Shown one piece after another: positions 9,153 through 18,161 of a stretch of 64,000 nucleotides of DNA. The position numbers and the translations under genes are program-made. The DNA is from an uncultured Roseburia sp. (lineage in GTDB: Bacteria > Bacillota > Clostridia > Lachnospirales > Lachnospiraceae). Position 1 is the first letter of the stretch, and each line of letters begins with the position of its first letter. Location: the NCBI GenBank assembly GCA_947647505.1, contig CANSKO010000013.1, forward strand, positions 1 to 64,000, read 5' to 3'. The notes under the pieces are model-generated. The model was not told the origin of the DNA and made no database searches. It was given only the letters and a program-made list of their open reading frames with translations.

Positions 9153-10145
9153 TTACGGTTCAAACAGAGTCCGAAAGCGATCTTCCTCCATTTCTTTTTT
9201 AAAATCCTTTAAATATTCCGTATAGGAATACGCCGGTTCATAACCAAGCTCCTTTACGGTTTTTGCAATATCAATGTCATACTGCCTTGCATTGGGCTTT
9301 TGAGGGCATAATACAAGCCTGGATTTCTTCTCTTCCGTTCCAAAAACTTCAATCATGCCGCTTGCCTGATCGAGTATGGAAACGGGTATGCCCGTTCCGG
9401 CATTATAGACGCCGCCGTCTGTCGCATCGGCTTTGCAGGCAAGGTAAAACAGCCTCGCCAGATCCTTCACGTATAAAATATCATGCGCTCTGGACACATC
9501 TCCCCATACCTCCACATCATTTCCGCAAATAGCCTGATCGATCATATGGCGAAAGCCCATGATCTTTTTTTCACCGTCCACGCTGTAGTATTTGTTGGGC
9601 GTATACATATAAATCGTAGGAAGCCGGAAAATAAAGCGTTTCAGGCCATACTCCTGATAATAATGCTCGATCAGGTCAACCGCCGCGTTTTTGGAAATCA
9701 CGTATACGGCATGATCTCCCGTATAGGAAAAGTCTCTTGGCGCATCCGCTTCAATCCTCTCCCGTCCGATTTTGTTGCCAAGATCCCGGATCGTCTGTGT
9801 AAAGATCAGCCGGTCAACGCCCGCTTTGCGGCAGTATTCGAGTACGTTTAACGTGCCGCAGACGTTTGTTTCCAGATATCGCATCGGATCGTATCCTTGC
9901 ATTCTGCCCGGCATCATGCCCGCCGTATAGATAACAGCGTAGACGTCTTCCTTTGGCAGAACGTCGAACGCTTCTGCCTGACGGATATCGACGCAGTAAT
10001 ACGCTATGCCATACGTTTCAAAAAAATCCGTCTCCCTTCGTCCGACTGCAATGACTTCATATTCATTTTTCGCCGTATTGCAGAAATAATCTGCAATATA
10101 CATTCCGATTTCTCCGGTTGCCCCGATGATCACGACTTTCTTCAT
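9153..10145 (-). CDS. NAD-dependent epimerase/dehydratase (extended SDR)
   Basis: 330 residues with an N-terminal Rossmann motif (IIGATGEIGMYIAD), an SDR catalytic Tyr in the AVYVISKNAA stretch (YxxxK) and a RLPTIYMY segment. Such enzymes epimerise, dehydrate or reduce nucleotide sugars in the cytoplasm. The ATG at 10145 overlaps the stop of the upstream deacetylase gene (ATGA), so the two are translationally coupled. An alternative upstream start at 10211 would lie inside that gene and add 22 residues that do not fit the family. Substrate not evident; its partner suggests action on an N-acetylated or otherwise modified sugar nucleotide. Confidence 0.85.
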   Translation of the reverse strand: MKKVVIIGATGEIGMYIADYFCNTAKNEYEVIAVGRRETDFFETYGIAYYCVDIRQAEAFDVLPKEDVYAVIYTAGMMPGRMQGYDPMRYLETNVCGTLNVLEYCRKAGVDRLIFTQTIRDLGNKIGRERIEADAPRDFSYTGDHAVYVISKNAAVDLIEHYYQEYGLKRFIFRLPTIYMYTPNKYYSVDGEKKIMGFRHMIDQAICGNDVEVWGDVSRAHDILYVKDLARLFYLACKADATDGGVYNAGTGIPVSILDQASGMIEVFGTEEKKSRLVLCPQKPNARQYDIDIAKTVKELGYEPAYSYTEYLKDFKKEMEEDRFRTLFEP

Positions 10146-10939
10146 ATTCCGTTTTCCTCCAGTATCTGCATAATAGAAATTTTTTCGTACGACGCAAGCA
10201 TACGCACCCATTCCACGACTTTCTTACGCGGATTATGGCAATACGAGCTGGACAAATCCATGATTTCTCCATCCACCGCGGCCGGATGCGTAAAGACTTC
10301 CACATATGCTCCGTCTTCTATCCGCTGTCTGGCCAAAAGAAACTGCTCAATATTGCCTGTCCATCCAAACACCCTGCACTGTGGGCATCTTTGCAGGAAA
10401 AAGTCAAATTTCCGAAAATAGCGGGACCATCTGGCAGATGCGATTTCCGGCCTTTTATAACCTTCCCACATAGGCCGCACAATGGAAATCCGGTATTTCC
10501 GAAGCAACGGCCGTAAAGCCAGAAAAACCGGCGTCCGCAGATGCACCCAGTTGTGTGAATCCAGACTGTGCAGCGAAAGCCCGTACGATAAAAAGCGGCG
10601 GATCTGTAACTCTATTTCCTGCCGCACCGCCTCAATGTAAAGCGGCTGCACCTGCCAGGCGCTTTTGATAATGGGCCGATGCGCAAATCCCTCTTCCGCA
10701 TAATATAATGCATGTTCCCGAATCTTTTTGCCAAGCGATTCGCCTTCCGTCAGATTCAGATGCAGCGAAAGCCTGTCCTGATAGCCTCCTGCAAACGCCA
10801 TTGCAACCGCCTCCTCTGTTGCAGGACAGTTGACGACAAGAGAAGCATTTGTACAGACGCGGCCTCGCATCATGGCGTCAATCGCAATATTCTTTTCGGA
10901 AGACATGCCAAAATCATCCGCATTGACTACAAGCCTCAT
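10142..10939 (-). CDS. YdjC/ChbG-family carbohydrate deacetylase
   Basis: 265 residues. Starts with the family's metal-binding motif VNADDFGMS (residues about 4-12), followed by SLHLNLTEG and LHSLDSHNWVHL, which supply the further Asp and His ligands seen in ChbG/YdjC enzymes. These are divalent-metal-dependent hydrolases that remove N-acetyl groups from sugars. Here it most likely trims a building block of the glycan rather than chitin fragments, because it is embedded in a glycan operon and coupled by four-base overlaps to both neighbours (epimerase and WbqC-like gene). Confidence 0.85.
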   Translation of the reverse strand: MRLVVNADDFGMSSEKNIAIDAMMRGRVCTNASLVVNCPATEEAVAMAFAGGYQDRLSLHLNLTEGESLGKKIREHALYYAEEGFAHRPIIKSAWQVQPLYIEAVRQEIELQIRRFLSYGLSLHSLDSHNWVHLRTPVFLALRPLLRKYRISIVRPMWEGYKRPEIASARWSRYFRKFDFFLQRCPQCRVFGWTGNIEQFLLARQRIEDGAYVEVFTHPAAVDGEIMDLSSSYCHNPRKKVVEWVRMLASYEKISIMQILEENGI

Positions 10940-11673
10940 GTCCGTCCCCTCATATCGCCTTCAAACAGTTCGCCGGAAAGCAGGGTATAATCGTTTAACA
11001 GCGCTCCGATTTTTTCTGCGGAATTGAACATCATCACATCCACGATGGAAAGATTCGCGACAAACGCATTGTCAAACTGCGCATATGCAATCGGGTTTGT
11101 CTCTAAAAAATGCAGCTCAATGTTTCTTTCCTGAAAACGGGAGAAATGATACAGTTCTACCCCCCCCACAGCGTTATAATACTTTGTGGCCCCCAGCAAT
11201 TCACAGATTGCGAGAATCTTATCTTCTCCTTTCAGTGAAATGTCCTTTTCCAGAGAAGACGACAGTATCAGCTTTGTCTGTATCTTTAAATAGCGACAGA
11301 CCGTCTGCAAAGAATGCAGTAAAAAGGCTGCCAGATTTTTTTCCTCGCATGCAAGAATTTCTTCCATAACCGGGAACGCTTCTTTAAAATACGGCGCCTT
11401 TCGATAGGCGCCCCGAAGCGTCCGCAAATTTTTCTCTCTCCATCCAGGCTCTGCATTGACCTGTATTTCATTGATCTTTTTATTCTGGCTTGCTCCCTGC
11501 ATGAAAACATTGAAATAGTCTGGTCTGCCATTCTGTAAAATCCGGTTTCGGTTAATCCATCCCCGGTTGATATAGTTGACGTCGTCGTAGACGACGTACT
11601 GGTCTACTGCATGCATCAGCTGCCAGTAACCAATATAGGGCATAAAATATGGCTGCATGATTCCAAGCTTCAT
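10936..11673 (-). CDS. WbqC-like family protein
   Basis: 245 residues, matching the usual length and the N-terminal signature of the WbqC family (IMQPYFMPYIGYWQLM, then YDDVNYINRGWINRNRI). The family is common in O-antigen and capsule clusters; its reaction is not well established, but it is often found near aminotransferase and acyl-transfer genes. The coding strand holds eight consecutive G (11160-11167) encoding part of NAVGGVELY; here the tract keeps the frame open. The end overlaps the deacetylase start by four bases. It probably helps make or decorate an amino sugar in this cluster (inference). Confidence 0.85.
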   Translation of the reverse strand: MKLGIMQPYFMPYIGYWQLMHAVDQYVVYDDVNYINRGWINRNRILQNGRPDYFNVFMQGASQNKKINEIQVNAEPGWREKNLRTLRGAYRKAPYFKEAFPVMEEILACEEKNLAAFLLHSLQTVCRYLKIQTKLILSSSLEKDISLKGEDKILAICELLGATKYYNAVGGVELYHFSRFQERNIELHFLETNPIAYAQFDNAFVANLSIVDVMMFNSAEKIGALLNDYTLLSGELFEGDMRGRT

Positions 11674-11689
11674 TCCATTCTCCTTTTAT

Positions 11690-12964
11690 CTATTGTCCGT
11701 CTTTCTTCAAATGCGTTTGGATATACGCTTTTCTTATCTCGCGCTGCGCTTCTTCTTTTCTCCGTTTGTTTTCATTAAACAGACGTTTTTGCTTCTGCTC
11801 TGTCTCCGTTATATTTTCACGCAGAAGAAGCAGCGCATCCTGAAAAGAAGTCTGAAGAAATTGCGCGGCCTGACATTTTTCACGTTCCAAGAACATCTCA
11901 AGAATTCCCATTGCTTTTATATAGTAATATCGCTTGTCCCCACAAACGTCTTTCAGAACCTGCATAAACGGCGTATTATGCGCCAATGCCAACACGGAAA
12001 GATGATACCTCTCGCACAAAACGAACGACGCGTTTTGAACAAGGCATACCAGTTCCTCAATCGGCAGATATTCCATGTCCTGCGCATTCCACATGCGAAT
12101 CTCAGGAACGGCCTCTTCTATCATTTTCCCCTGCAAATAACCTCCATACTTTTGATCCAGCGCAACAAAAATTACGTTTCGATGGAATCTTTGCTTCATC
12201 TGCGCCGCAAACTGCTGAAAATCCGACATATTTTCTTCTATTTCCTGTAAAGAGTGATACAGTTCCAACAGGACATACGGTCTGCCTTCTGACAGGTTCT
12301 GTAATTTTTCCAGAACGCCATTCGGTTCTGCACATAATTTAGAATTCAGAAAATAAAGATCATCCGGCAGATCGTGCACATCCGTATCAATTCCAAGCCT
12401 CTTTAAACAGTTTCCGGACATAATCTGGTCTCTTACCGCCCACGTCGAATGCTTCAGAGAACTTAGAAACAGAGAAAAAAACGCTTCGCTTTCTTCAAAC
12501 GGCCCTATCGTATTTCCCATAAAGACGATTTCTTTTCCATGCATGTCCGCCAGGTATATGACAGACAGTATCGCGAATAATCTTGCCTTCCTGTGTCTGG
12601 CCGTCCAGATGCGATTTAAAAATCCTCCCCCTGTTACAACCAGTTTATCCACGCGCTTCACTTCTTTTTCCACTTCCGCCAGATTCGCAATCTTCCGCAT
12701 CACTTCCAACGGCGTTTCCATCGCATCGTCATACGACACCGTATACTGCCTTCCTTCCACAATCACGGCATCGTTTTCCACTTCTATATTGCATGTTACG
12801 ATATGGAACGCTTTGAAATAACGTTCTATAACAGGCGCTATGCGTGCAATTTCATAAGAAAAAATTGTGATATGCGTTTCTCCTATATCCATTGCGTCAT
12901 TTACAAGCATCGCGTAATCACCAAAATTCGTATCGCAAAAAGGCCCGCAAAATCCAACCTTCAT
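11690..12964 (-). CDS. Polysaccharide pyruvyl transferase family protein
   Basis: 424 residues. The N-terminus (FCGPFCDTNFGDYAM) and the C-terminal LCERYHLSVLALAHNTPFM segment are the usual hallmarks of the pyruvyl-transferase fold (PF04230 type), a GT-B-like enzyme that puts pyruvate ketals, or sometimes sugars, on glycans. The last ~60 residues are strongly charged and probably form a helix. A good GGAG ribosome site precedes the ATG. It sits between the WbqC-like gene and the ATP-grasp/HAD gene, separated from each by only a few bases. A second member of the family is at 25284-26540 on the other strand, with low overall similarity. Confidence 0.82.
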   Translation of the reverse strand: MKVGFCGPFCDTNFGDYAMLVNDAMDIGETHITIFSYEIARIAPVIERYFKAFHIVTCNIEVENDAVIVEGRQYTVSYDDAMETPLEVMRKIANLAEVEKEVKRVDKLVVTGGGFLNRIWTARHRKARLFAILSVIYLADMHGKEIVFMGNTIGPFEESEAFFSLFLSSLKHSTWAVRDQIMSGNCLKRLGIDTDVHDLPDDLYFLNSKLCAEPNGVLEKLQNLSEGRPYVLLELYHSLQEIEENMSDFQQFAAQMKQRFHRNVIFVALDQKYGGYLQGKMIEEAVPEIRMWNAQDMEYLPIEELVCLVQNASFVLCERYHLSVLALAHNTPFMQVLKDVCGDKRYYYIKAMGILEMFLEREKCQAAQFLQTSFQDALLLLRENITETEQKQKRLFNENKRRKEEAQREIRKAYIQTHLKKDGQ

Positions 12965-12966
12965 CC

Positions 12967-14256
12967 TTATCTCCTCCAGTCAATCAGGCTTTCCACCATA
13001 TCCACGTCAAAAACTGGAATGTTCCGACTTTTGCTTACCGCATATCGTTCCGCAAAAGAATCATCTATAAATATGGCATCCGAATATTTGATAAAATCCT
13101 TTTTTTCCTCATGTTCTTTCAGAATTATGATTTCTTTAAACAGGGCGGCATGAATTCTGTGCTTTTCCAGTGAACGACGAATATCCGCTCTGTGTCTGCT
13201 GAGAAGGTAAATTTCTTTCTTTTTATTCAATGCCTGGTAAAGAAAGGAAATTAATACAATATTTATGTTGCCTCTGACGATTAACGTATCATCAAAATCC
13301 ACATAAATATGCTGATAATCAAAATCCATCCGATACGCGCTGTAAAAAGCCCTGTCCACCGTAATTTGATATGCATTGTCAATGATTTTAACGTCCATTC
13401 CCCAGAAAACAAACAGCGTCAGCAACGGAAAATTGATTCCTGCATTTCTTGACAGTCCCATCGTTCCGGGAATGCGGGGCGAAATCTCCAACAATTTGTA
13501 TGTTCCATGCAGATCCTTTTTCATCTGGAAAAACCATGCTCCCCGAAACTCTAATTTATCATTGATCTGATTCGCAATATCCGTTATAACAGGATCCTGC
13601 GGCAGTGACGACGAGCGTACGCTGATTCCAGCTCTTGTTCGCAAACGATTTCTTAACTTTACCACTTTCAGATTCCGATTGCCATCCGTAAAACAATCGA
13701 CTGTATATTCTTCCCCTGGCAGGTACTCACAGATAACCACGTCAGGATTTTTTTGTATGAAAAATTGCAGCTCGCGTTCATTTTGCACAAGTCTGGCTCC
13801 TCTGGAGCCTTCACCTGTTTTCGGTTTTATGAAAACCGGATAATTTCGAACGTCTTTCTCAGAACGATATGTCTTTGGAACAAAATCGGCGCCCTGAAAG
13901 AACTGATATGTTTTCTCTTTCGACCGGCATATGTCCACCGTATCAAAATTCGAGCAGATAACCTGTGCCTTTATTTTATCCCTATGCTCGCTCATATACA
14001 TACAGATGGCATCATGCGCAGGATATACATATTCAATTTCATGCTCAAGCAACGCCCGATTAAATGCCGCAAGAAAATTTTCATCTGTGATATAGGGAAT
14101 GCCCCGTATCAATCTCTCATATACGAATTCGGAATGATCCTCCACACTTGTACCGCCGTACAGATTTACAAATTTTGAATCCTTCAGGGCATGAAAAATC
14201 TCAAACGCAATTTCTGTACCCGCCGGAAAAATCATGACATTTTTCGGTCCTTCCAT
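12967..14256 (-). CDS. ATP-grasp ligase fused to a HAD-like phosphatase domain
   Basis: About 429 residues from the ATG at 14256, which has GAGGGG six bases upstream; a TTG at 14322 and an ATG at 14235 are alternatives. Residues 1-300 resemble CarB-like ATP-grasp enzymes: a pre-ATP-grasp NVMIFPAGTE strand, FIKPKTGEGSRGARLV as the ATP-binding loop, ICEYLPGEEYTVD and LLEISPRIPGT with the metal-binding Glu. About 320-429 is a HAD-like domain with DFDDT (motif I), LLSRH (motif II) and FIDDSF (motif IV). ATP-grasp enzymes join a carboxylate to an amine or similar nucleophile, so an amino-acid or acid amide on a sugar is a reasonable guess. The fusion and its position among sugar-modifying genes are unusual. 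Confidence 0.8.
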   Translation of the reverse strand: MEGPKNVMIFPAGTEIAFEIFHALKDSKFVNLYGGTSVEDHSEFVYERLIRGIPYITDENFLAAFNRALLEHEIEYVYPAHDAICMYMSEHRDKIKAQVICSNFDTVDICRSKEKTYQFFQGADFVPKTYRSEKDVRNYPVFIKPKTGEGSRGARLVQNERELQFFIQKNPDVVICEYLPGEEYTVDCFTDGNRNLKVVKLRNRLRTRAGISVRSSSLPQDPVITDIANQINDKLEFRGAWFFQMKKDLHGTYKLLEISPRIPGTMGLSRNAGINFPLLTLFVFWGMDVKIIDNAYQITVDRAFYSAYRMDFDYQHIYVDFDDTLIVRGNINIVLISFLYQALNKKKEIYLLSRHRADIRRSLEKHRIHAALFKEIIILKEHEEKKDFIKYSDAIFIDDSFAERYAVSKSRNIPVFDVDMVESLIDWRR

Positions 14257-14338
14257 GGAAAACCCCTCTTCCGTAACGAATTTTAGCCTATCTGAAGCTA
14301 TAACACGATCCTCTGACGCCAAATGACCCTACGCCGCA

Positions 14339-15451
14339 TCAGCTCTTTGCCATCTTAACAATTACGTCGCATACCCGCTCCACTGTCTCCCGCTCCAAAT
14401 CGGCATAAATCGGCAGCGTCAGCACGTTTTTGGATATGGACAGCGCCACAGGCGTCCGATTCGCATCGTACGCATCCTTGTAACAGTCAAACGCATTTGT
14501 AAGCGGATAAAAGTACTTTCTCGCAAAAATATGCTCTTTTGCCAGCGCGTCAGACACCATATCCCTTGTCGCGCCAAATGCTTCCTGTTCAAACACAACG
14601 GGAAAATACGCATAATTATACGCCACGTCCTCCTGCAGCGTCATAAGCTGCAAACCGTCCATGCCAGACAGACGCTTGCGATACGCTTCGTATACCTGCT
14701 TTCTCTTTTCGATTTCTCTGCCGATATAACGCAGATTGCACAATCCCATCGCCGCCTGAAACTCATTCATCTTGGCATTCGCCCCAATGGAATCCACCGT
14801 TTCCTGTCCGCGAATCCCAAAATTCTTCAGACGGTACAAATCCAACCCATATGCATCGTCCGCAAAGCATACGGCGCCTCCTTCGATTGTATGAAATACT
14901 TTTGTCGCGTGAAAGCTGAAAATCGACGCGTCCCCAAAGCTGCCCACGCCGCGCCCCCTGTAAGATTCTCCAAACGCATGCGCCGCGTCATAAATCACTT
15001 TCAGTTTATATTTTTCTGCAATTTCTTTGATTTTATCCACGTCGCAGAGATTGCCATATACGTGTACCGGAACGATTGCAGACGTTTTGTCCGTAATCAG
15101 CGCTTCTATCTTCGTCGCATCCATGGTATACGTCAAAGGGTCAATATCACAAAAAACGGGGGTAAGCCCGTTTCTTACAATCGCATGCGTCGTCGATGCA
15201 AACGTAAAAGGCGTCGTAATCACTTCGCCCGTCAGATGCATCGCCTGAATCGCCAGTTCCAGCGCCATATGTCCATTTACCATCAAAGACACGTTTTGAA
15301 CGTTTAAATACCGGATCAGTTCCTGCTCCAGCTCCCTGTGTTTTGCGCCCATATTCGTCAATATGTGCGTATCCCACAAACTTTTGATTTCCTCTGCATA
15401 CTCTTCAAACGGAGGCATGGATGATTTTGTCACCAATATCTTATTTTCCAT
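14339..15451 (-). CDS. DegT/DnrJ/EryC1/StrS-family sugar aminotransferase
   Basis: 370 residues, full family length. Clear landmarks are the N-terminal LWDTHILTNMG stretch, DAAHAFGESY (cofactor Asp), and SIFSFHATKVFHTIEGGA containing the lysine that forms the PLP Schiff base. These enzymes convert a keto-sugar nucleotide to an amino sugar. The dehydratase-type epimerases of this region could supply the keto sugar. Next to it are the ATP-grasp and WbqC-like genes, which could act on the new amino group (inference). The gene lies 11 bases from the upstream glycosyltransferase. Confidence 0.93.
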   Translation of the reverse strand: MENKILVTKSSMPPFEEYAEEIKSLWDTHILTNMGAKHRELEQELIRYLNVQNVSLMVNGHMALELAIQAMHLTGEVITTPFTFASTTHAIVRNGLTPVFCDIDPLTYTMDATKIEALITDKTSAIVPVHVYGNLCDVDKIKEIAEKYKLKVIYDAAHAFGESYRGRGVGSFGDASIFSFHATKVFHTIEGGAVCFADDAYGLDLYRLKNFGIRGQETVDSIGANAKMNEFQAAMGLCNLRYIGREIEKRKQVYEAYRKRLSGMDGLQLMTLQEDVAYNYAYFPVVFEQEAFGATRDMVSDALAKEHIFARKYFYPLTNAFDCYKDAYDANRTPVALSISKNVLTLPIYADLERETVERVCDVIVKMAKS

Positions 15452-15461
15452 AACTTAAAAT

Positions 15462-16307
15462 CTACCTCTCTCCAAGGAAAACCACCCGGAAAAACAACCG
15501 AATATACCGCATCAGGCCTTTGTTCTTATATTCCCGGATTACATATTCCATTTCCCGGTTCACCTGCTCCACCGACATGCTTACCTGATACGTCTGAAAT
15601 TTCTGATGCAGCGGCAGCATGTAATCCTTCAGGCATGCGGCGCGCTTCTTTTTCTTTCTTCTTTCATATGGCGTATGATAATAAGACGTGATCTGATCGA
15701 GAAATGTAAAGTCTGTCACCGTAGAATACCGCACCCATAAATCCCAGTCTTCCAGCGTATCCAGCCGTTCGTCAAATCCGCCAAGCGCTTCAAACAGGCT
15801 TCTTTCAAACAATATGCTCTGAATCGGTATATAATTCATCGTATACAGCAGCATTCGATTGAAGGGCTGACGATAGCGCACCATCCGTTTTTTTACGACC
15901 GACGCGGCGTAATCCTCCCGGTTCAAAAGAATCTGACGCTCTTCGGCTATGGCGTATACGGCCCGTTTTGCATCCCCTTCGATTAATCTGACAAGCGTCT
16001 CTATATGATGCGGCAGAAATGCATCGTCATCATCCAGAAAATTCAGATATTTTCCGGACGCAAGCTGCATCGCGCGATTGCCCGCATAGCAGCGTCCCTT
16101 TTTTTCACCGGTCGCCTCATACGTATACGGCAAATCGGCATATGCTTCCTGCAGCATGGCTTCCGCCGCATTCGTTCCGTCTTCAATAATGATGAGTTCA
16201 ATACGCGGATACGTCTGTCTGCGAATGCTTTCCAGCGCCGTCCGCAGAACCTGCGGCCGGTTGCATGTCCTGACAAGCACGGACACCAATGGTTGTTCCT
16301 GTTCCAT
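15462..16307 (-). CDS. Family 2 glycosyltransferase
   Basis: 281 residues from the ATG at 16307. The start was chosen because LVSVLVRTCNRP, the beginning of the GT-A fold, follows at once, and because a sigma-A promoter (16354-16382) lies just upstream; longer versions would run into the neighbouring gene. DXD motif is FLDDDDAFL at about residue 85, and the IPIQSILFERSLFE and LEDWDLW stretches match the second domain of 2631-4310. It should add a sugar to the glycan on the cytoplasmic side. It appears to be the first gene of the leftward unit ending in the acyltransferase. Confidence 0.87.
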   Translation of the reverse strand: MEQEQPLVSVLVRTCNRPQVLRTALESIRRQTYPRIELIIIEDGTNAAEAMLQEAYADLPYTYEATGEKKGRCYAGNRAMQLASGKYLNFLDDDDAFLPHHIETLVRLIEGDAKRAVYAIAEERQILLNREDYAASVVKKRMVRYRQPFNRMLLYTMNYIPIQSILFERSLFEALGGFDERLDTLEDWDLWVRYSTVTDFTFLDQITSYYHTPYERRKKKKRAACLKDYMLPLHQKFQTYQVSMSVEQVNREMEYVIREYKNKGLMRYIRLFFRVVFLGER

Positions 16308-16353
16308 ATTGCATCTCTTTTCAGCTGATCCAAGCGTTTTTTTCATTCTCACT

Positions 16354-16382
16354 ATTATAGCAGTCCTTCCAGTAAATGGCAA
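16354..16382 (-). promoter_or_regulatory. Sigma-A type promoter for the 16307-to-1513 unit
   Basis: On the minus strand TTGCCA (16377-16382) and TATAAT (16354-16359) are 17 bases apart, and the first gene starts about 45 bases beyond. It separates the leftward exporter/modification unit from the genes upstream. Confidence 0.8.
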
Positions 16383-16387
16383 CTTTT

Positions 16388-17317
16388 TTATTTCAGCGCC
16401 TTCCCTTCCCTGTACTTCGCTTTCGTCTCTCTGAGAAAAACGTCTTTGTATTTTCTCAGAACGGGATCTTTTATGCATCGCAGCCGATACAGCCCTCTGC
16501 GATACTGATACAGCAGAAAAAGCTGCCATTGTTTTGCGTGAAGGTATTTCCTGCAATAATACAATTCGCTCTGACAAATGCACTGATGCATAAACGGCCT
16601 GCCCTTCCCTGTCGTGCTGCCATGCTGATGCACAACGACGCTTTTGGGATTATAATACGTGCGATAGTTTTTCCGCTCCATCCAGATGCCAAGAATCATT
16701 TCTTCATTATACAGCACCGTTCCTTCGTCCAGAGGCGTCACTGACAGAGCGCATTCTTTTGACATGGCAAAGCAGCACCCTGACACATAATAAACAAACG
16801 CCGCCTGATCAGGGTCCTGATTCAGACAATAATAGCGGCGCCATTTTCTTCGAAAAAGCAGTTTTGCCGCGGTAAACAGCTGAAAGACCTCCACGATTCC
16901 CGTTTTCATGGAGCAGCGGCTGGCCTGCGTTTCCTTCTTTTCGTTCACAACTTTCGGTCCTGCGATGCCAATTCTTTTTTCGACGTCCAGCGATCGAACG
17001 AGTTCTTTTACCGCATGCTTTTGAAACGTAATGTCGTTATTCGCAATAATCAGATTTTCACACCCATCCGCAAGCGCGCGCAAAATGCCCAGATTATTCC
17101 CCGCCGCATAGCCTCGATTTTCATCTGCCTGCAAAAACGTGATCTTCTCTTTGTATGCCGCAAGATATTCCGAAACTTCTTTTGGCATAGCCGCTTTCGA
17201 CGCATTGTCTACAAGATAGATGTGAACCGGACTGTCATTTTGCGTTTCGATTATGTTTTTCATGCATCTGATACTTAAATTCCATGTCTGATAATTGAGA
17301 ATGATAATGCCCGTCAT
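16388..17317 (-). CDS. Family 2 glycosyltransferase (rhamnosyltransferase-like)
   Basis: 309 residues from the ATG at 17317, preceded by an AGAGGAAA ribosome site; a start at 17344 would add nine residues not seen in the family. GT-A features: TGIIILNYQTW, YLVDNASK, ENRGYAAGNNLGI and IIANNDITF as the acidic motif. The second half has the SGCCFAMSKE and WMERKNYRTYYNP stretches common in GT2 enzymes that add rhamnose or related sugars. Its 5' end overlaps the preceding glycosyltransferase gene by 83 bases in another frame, an unusually long overlap in this window. Confidence 0.87.
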   Translation of the reverse strand: MTGIIILNYQTWNLSIRCMKNIIETQNDSPVHIYLVDNASKAAMPKEVSEYLAAYKEKITFLQADENRGYAAGNNLGILRALADGCENLIIANNDITFQKHAVKELVRSLDVEKRIGIAGPKVVNEKKETQASRCSMKTGIVEVFQLFTAAKLLFRRKWRRYYCLNQDPDQAAFVYYVSGCCFAMSKECALSVTPLDEGTVLYNEEMILGIWMERKNYRTYYNPKSVVVHQHGSTTGKGRPFMHQCICQSELYYCRKYLHAKQWQLFLLYQYRRGLYRLRCIKDPVLRKYKDVFLRETKAKYREGKALK

Positions 17318-18161
17318 CTTCTGATTTCCTCTGTTTCCTGCCATAGTAGCTCTTCTGTATCGCCTTCATGATCGGCATCGGTATCAGGCCGACCAGCAAG
17401 GGCTTTATCACATATAAAATTCCGCCGGGAAAAAGCCCAAGATTTTTGAAGCCGCGATATTTGATATACGCCTCATGTAAGCGATAGCGGTATTTTCTCC
17501 TTTTATACTGCTTTTCATCCCGTCGGATATAATACAATACCGCATCGAGATTATAGCCCTTCTTTCCCTCTCCATACAGGCGAAGCAGCAAATCGTAGTC
17601 CTCCGCCCGAATCGCCCGCTTTCCACTGTCATACCCACGCACGCAAAGCAGCGCTTCCTTTCGAAACAGAATAGATGCGTGCACAAACGGAAGGGAAAAC
17701 AAAAAATCCCGCTCCTGCGGCTGCTTCTTATACCAGTACAATTCCCCGTCATCGCCAATGCGATATTTGAAAAATTCGCCCCTGCTTCCGACAAATGCAA
17801 TTTCCGGATGCCGCTGCAAAAAGCCATACTGTTTTTCGATTCGATCCGGCGCAGACACATCGTCTGCATCCATCACGGCAATATAGTCGCCCGCCGCGCT
17901 TTTGATGCACCTGTTTCTGGCGTATCCAGCCTTACGGTTTTCCCGATTGCGCAGCAGACGGATTCTATCATCCGTCGCGGCAATTTCCTTCAGCGCCTCC
18001 CATGTGCCGTCTGTGGAGGCGTCGTCGCAGATAATCAGCTCCAGATTTTGAAACGTCTGATTTAAGACAGAACGTATCGACTCCCCCAGAATCTGTTTGT
18101 CGGAAAGGTTGTAAACTGCCATAATGACAGAAACATCCGGCCTGTTTTTTGTACGTTTCAT
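17235..18161 (-). CDS. Family 2 glycosyltransferase
   Basis: 308 residues. Starts with DVSVIMAVYNLSD, then IICDDASTDGTW and AVMDADDVS as DXD motif, typical of an inverting GT-A transferase; a basic, partly hydrophobic C-terminus follows (about 250-285) and may touch the membrane. It overlaps the upstream glycosyltransferase by four bases (ATGA), so translation is probably coupled. The last ~27 codons lie inside the start of the next gene; the tail is charged and unlike the rest, so a small indel extending the frame is possible. Confidence 0.88.
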   Translation of the reverse strand: MKRTKNRPDVSVIMAVYNLSDKQILGESIRSVLNQTFQNLELIICDDASTDGTWEALKEIAATDDRIRLLRNRENRKAGYARNRCIKSAAGDYIAVMDADDVSAPDRIEKQYGFLQRHPEIAFVGSRGEFFKYRIGDDGELYWYKKQPQERDFLFSLPFVHASILFRKEALLCVRGYDSGKRAIRAEDYDLLLRLYGEGKKGYNLDAVLYYIRRDEKQYKRRKYRYRLHEAYIKYRGFKNLGLFPGGILYVIKPLLVGLIPMPIMKAIQKSYYGRKQRKSEDDGHYHSQLSDMEFKYQMHEKHNRNAK

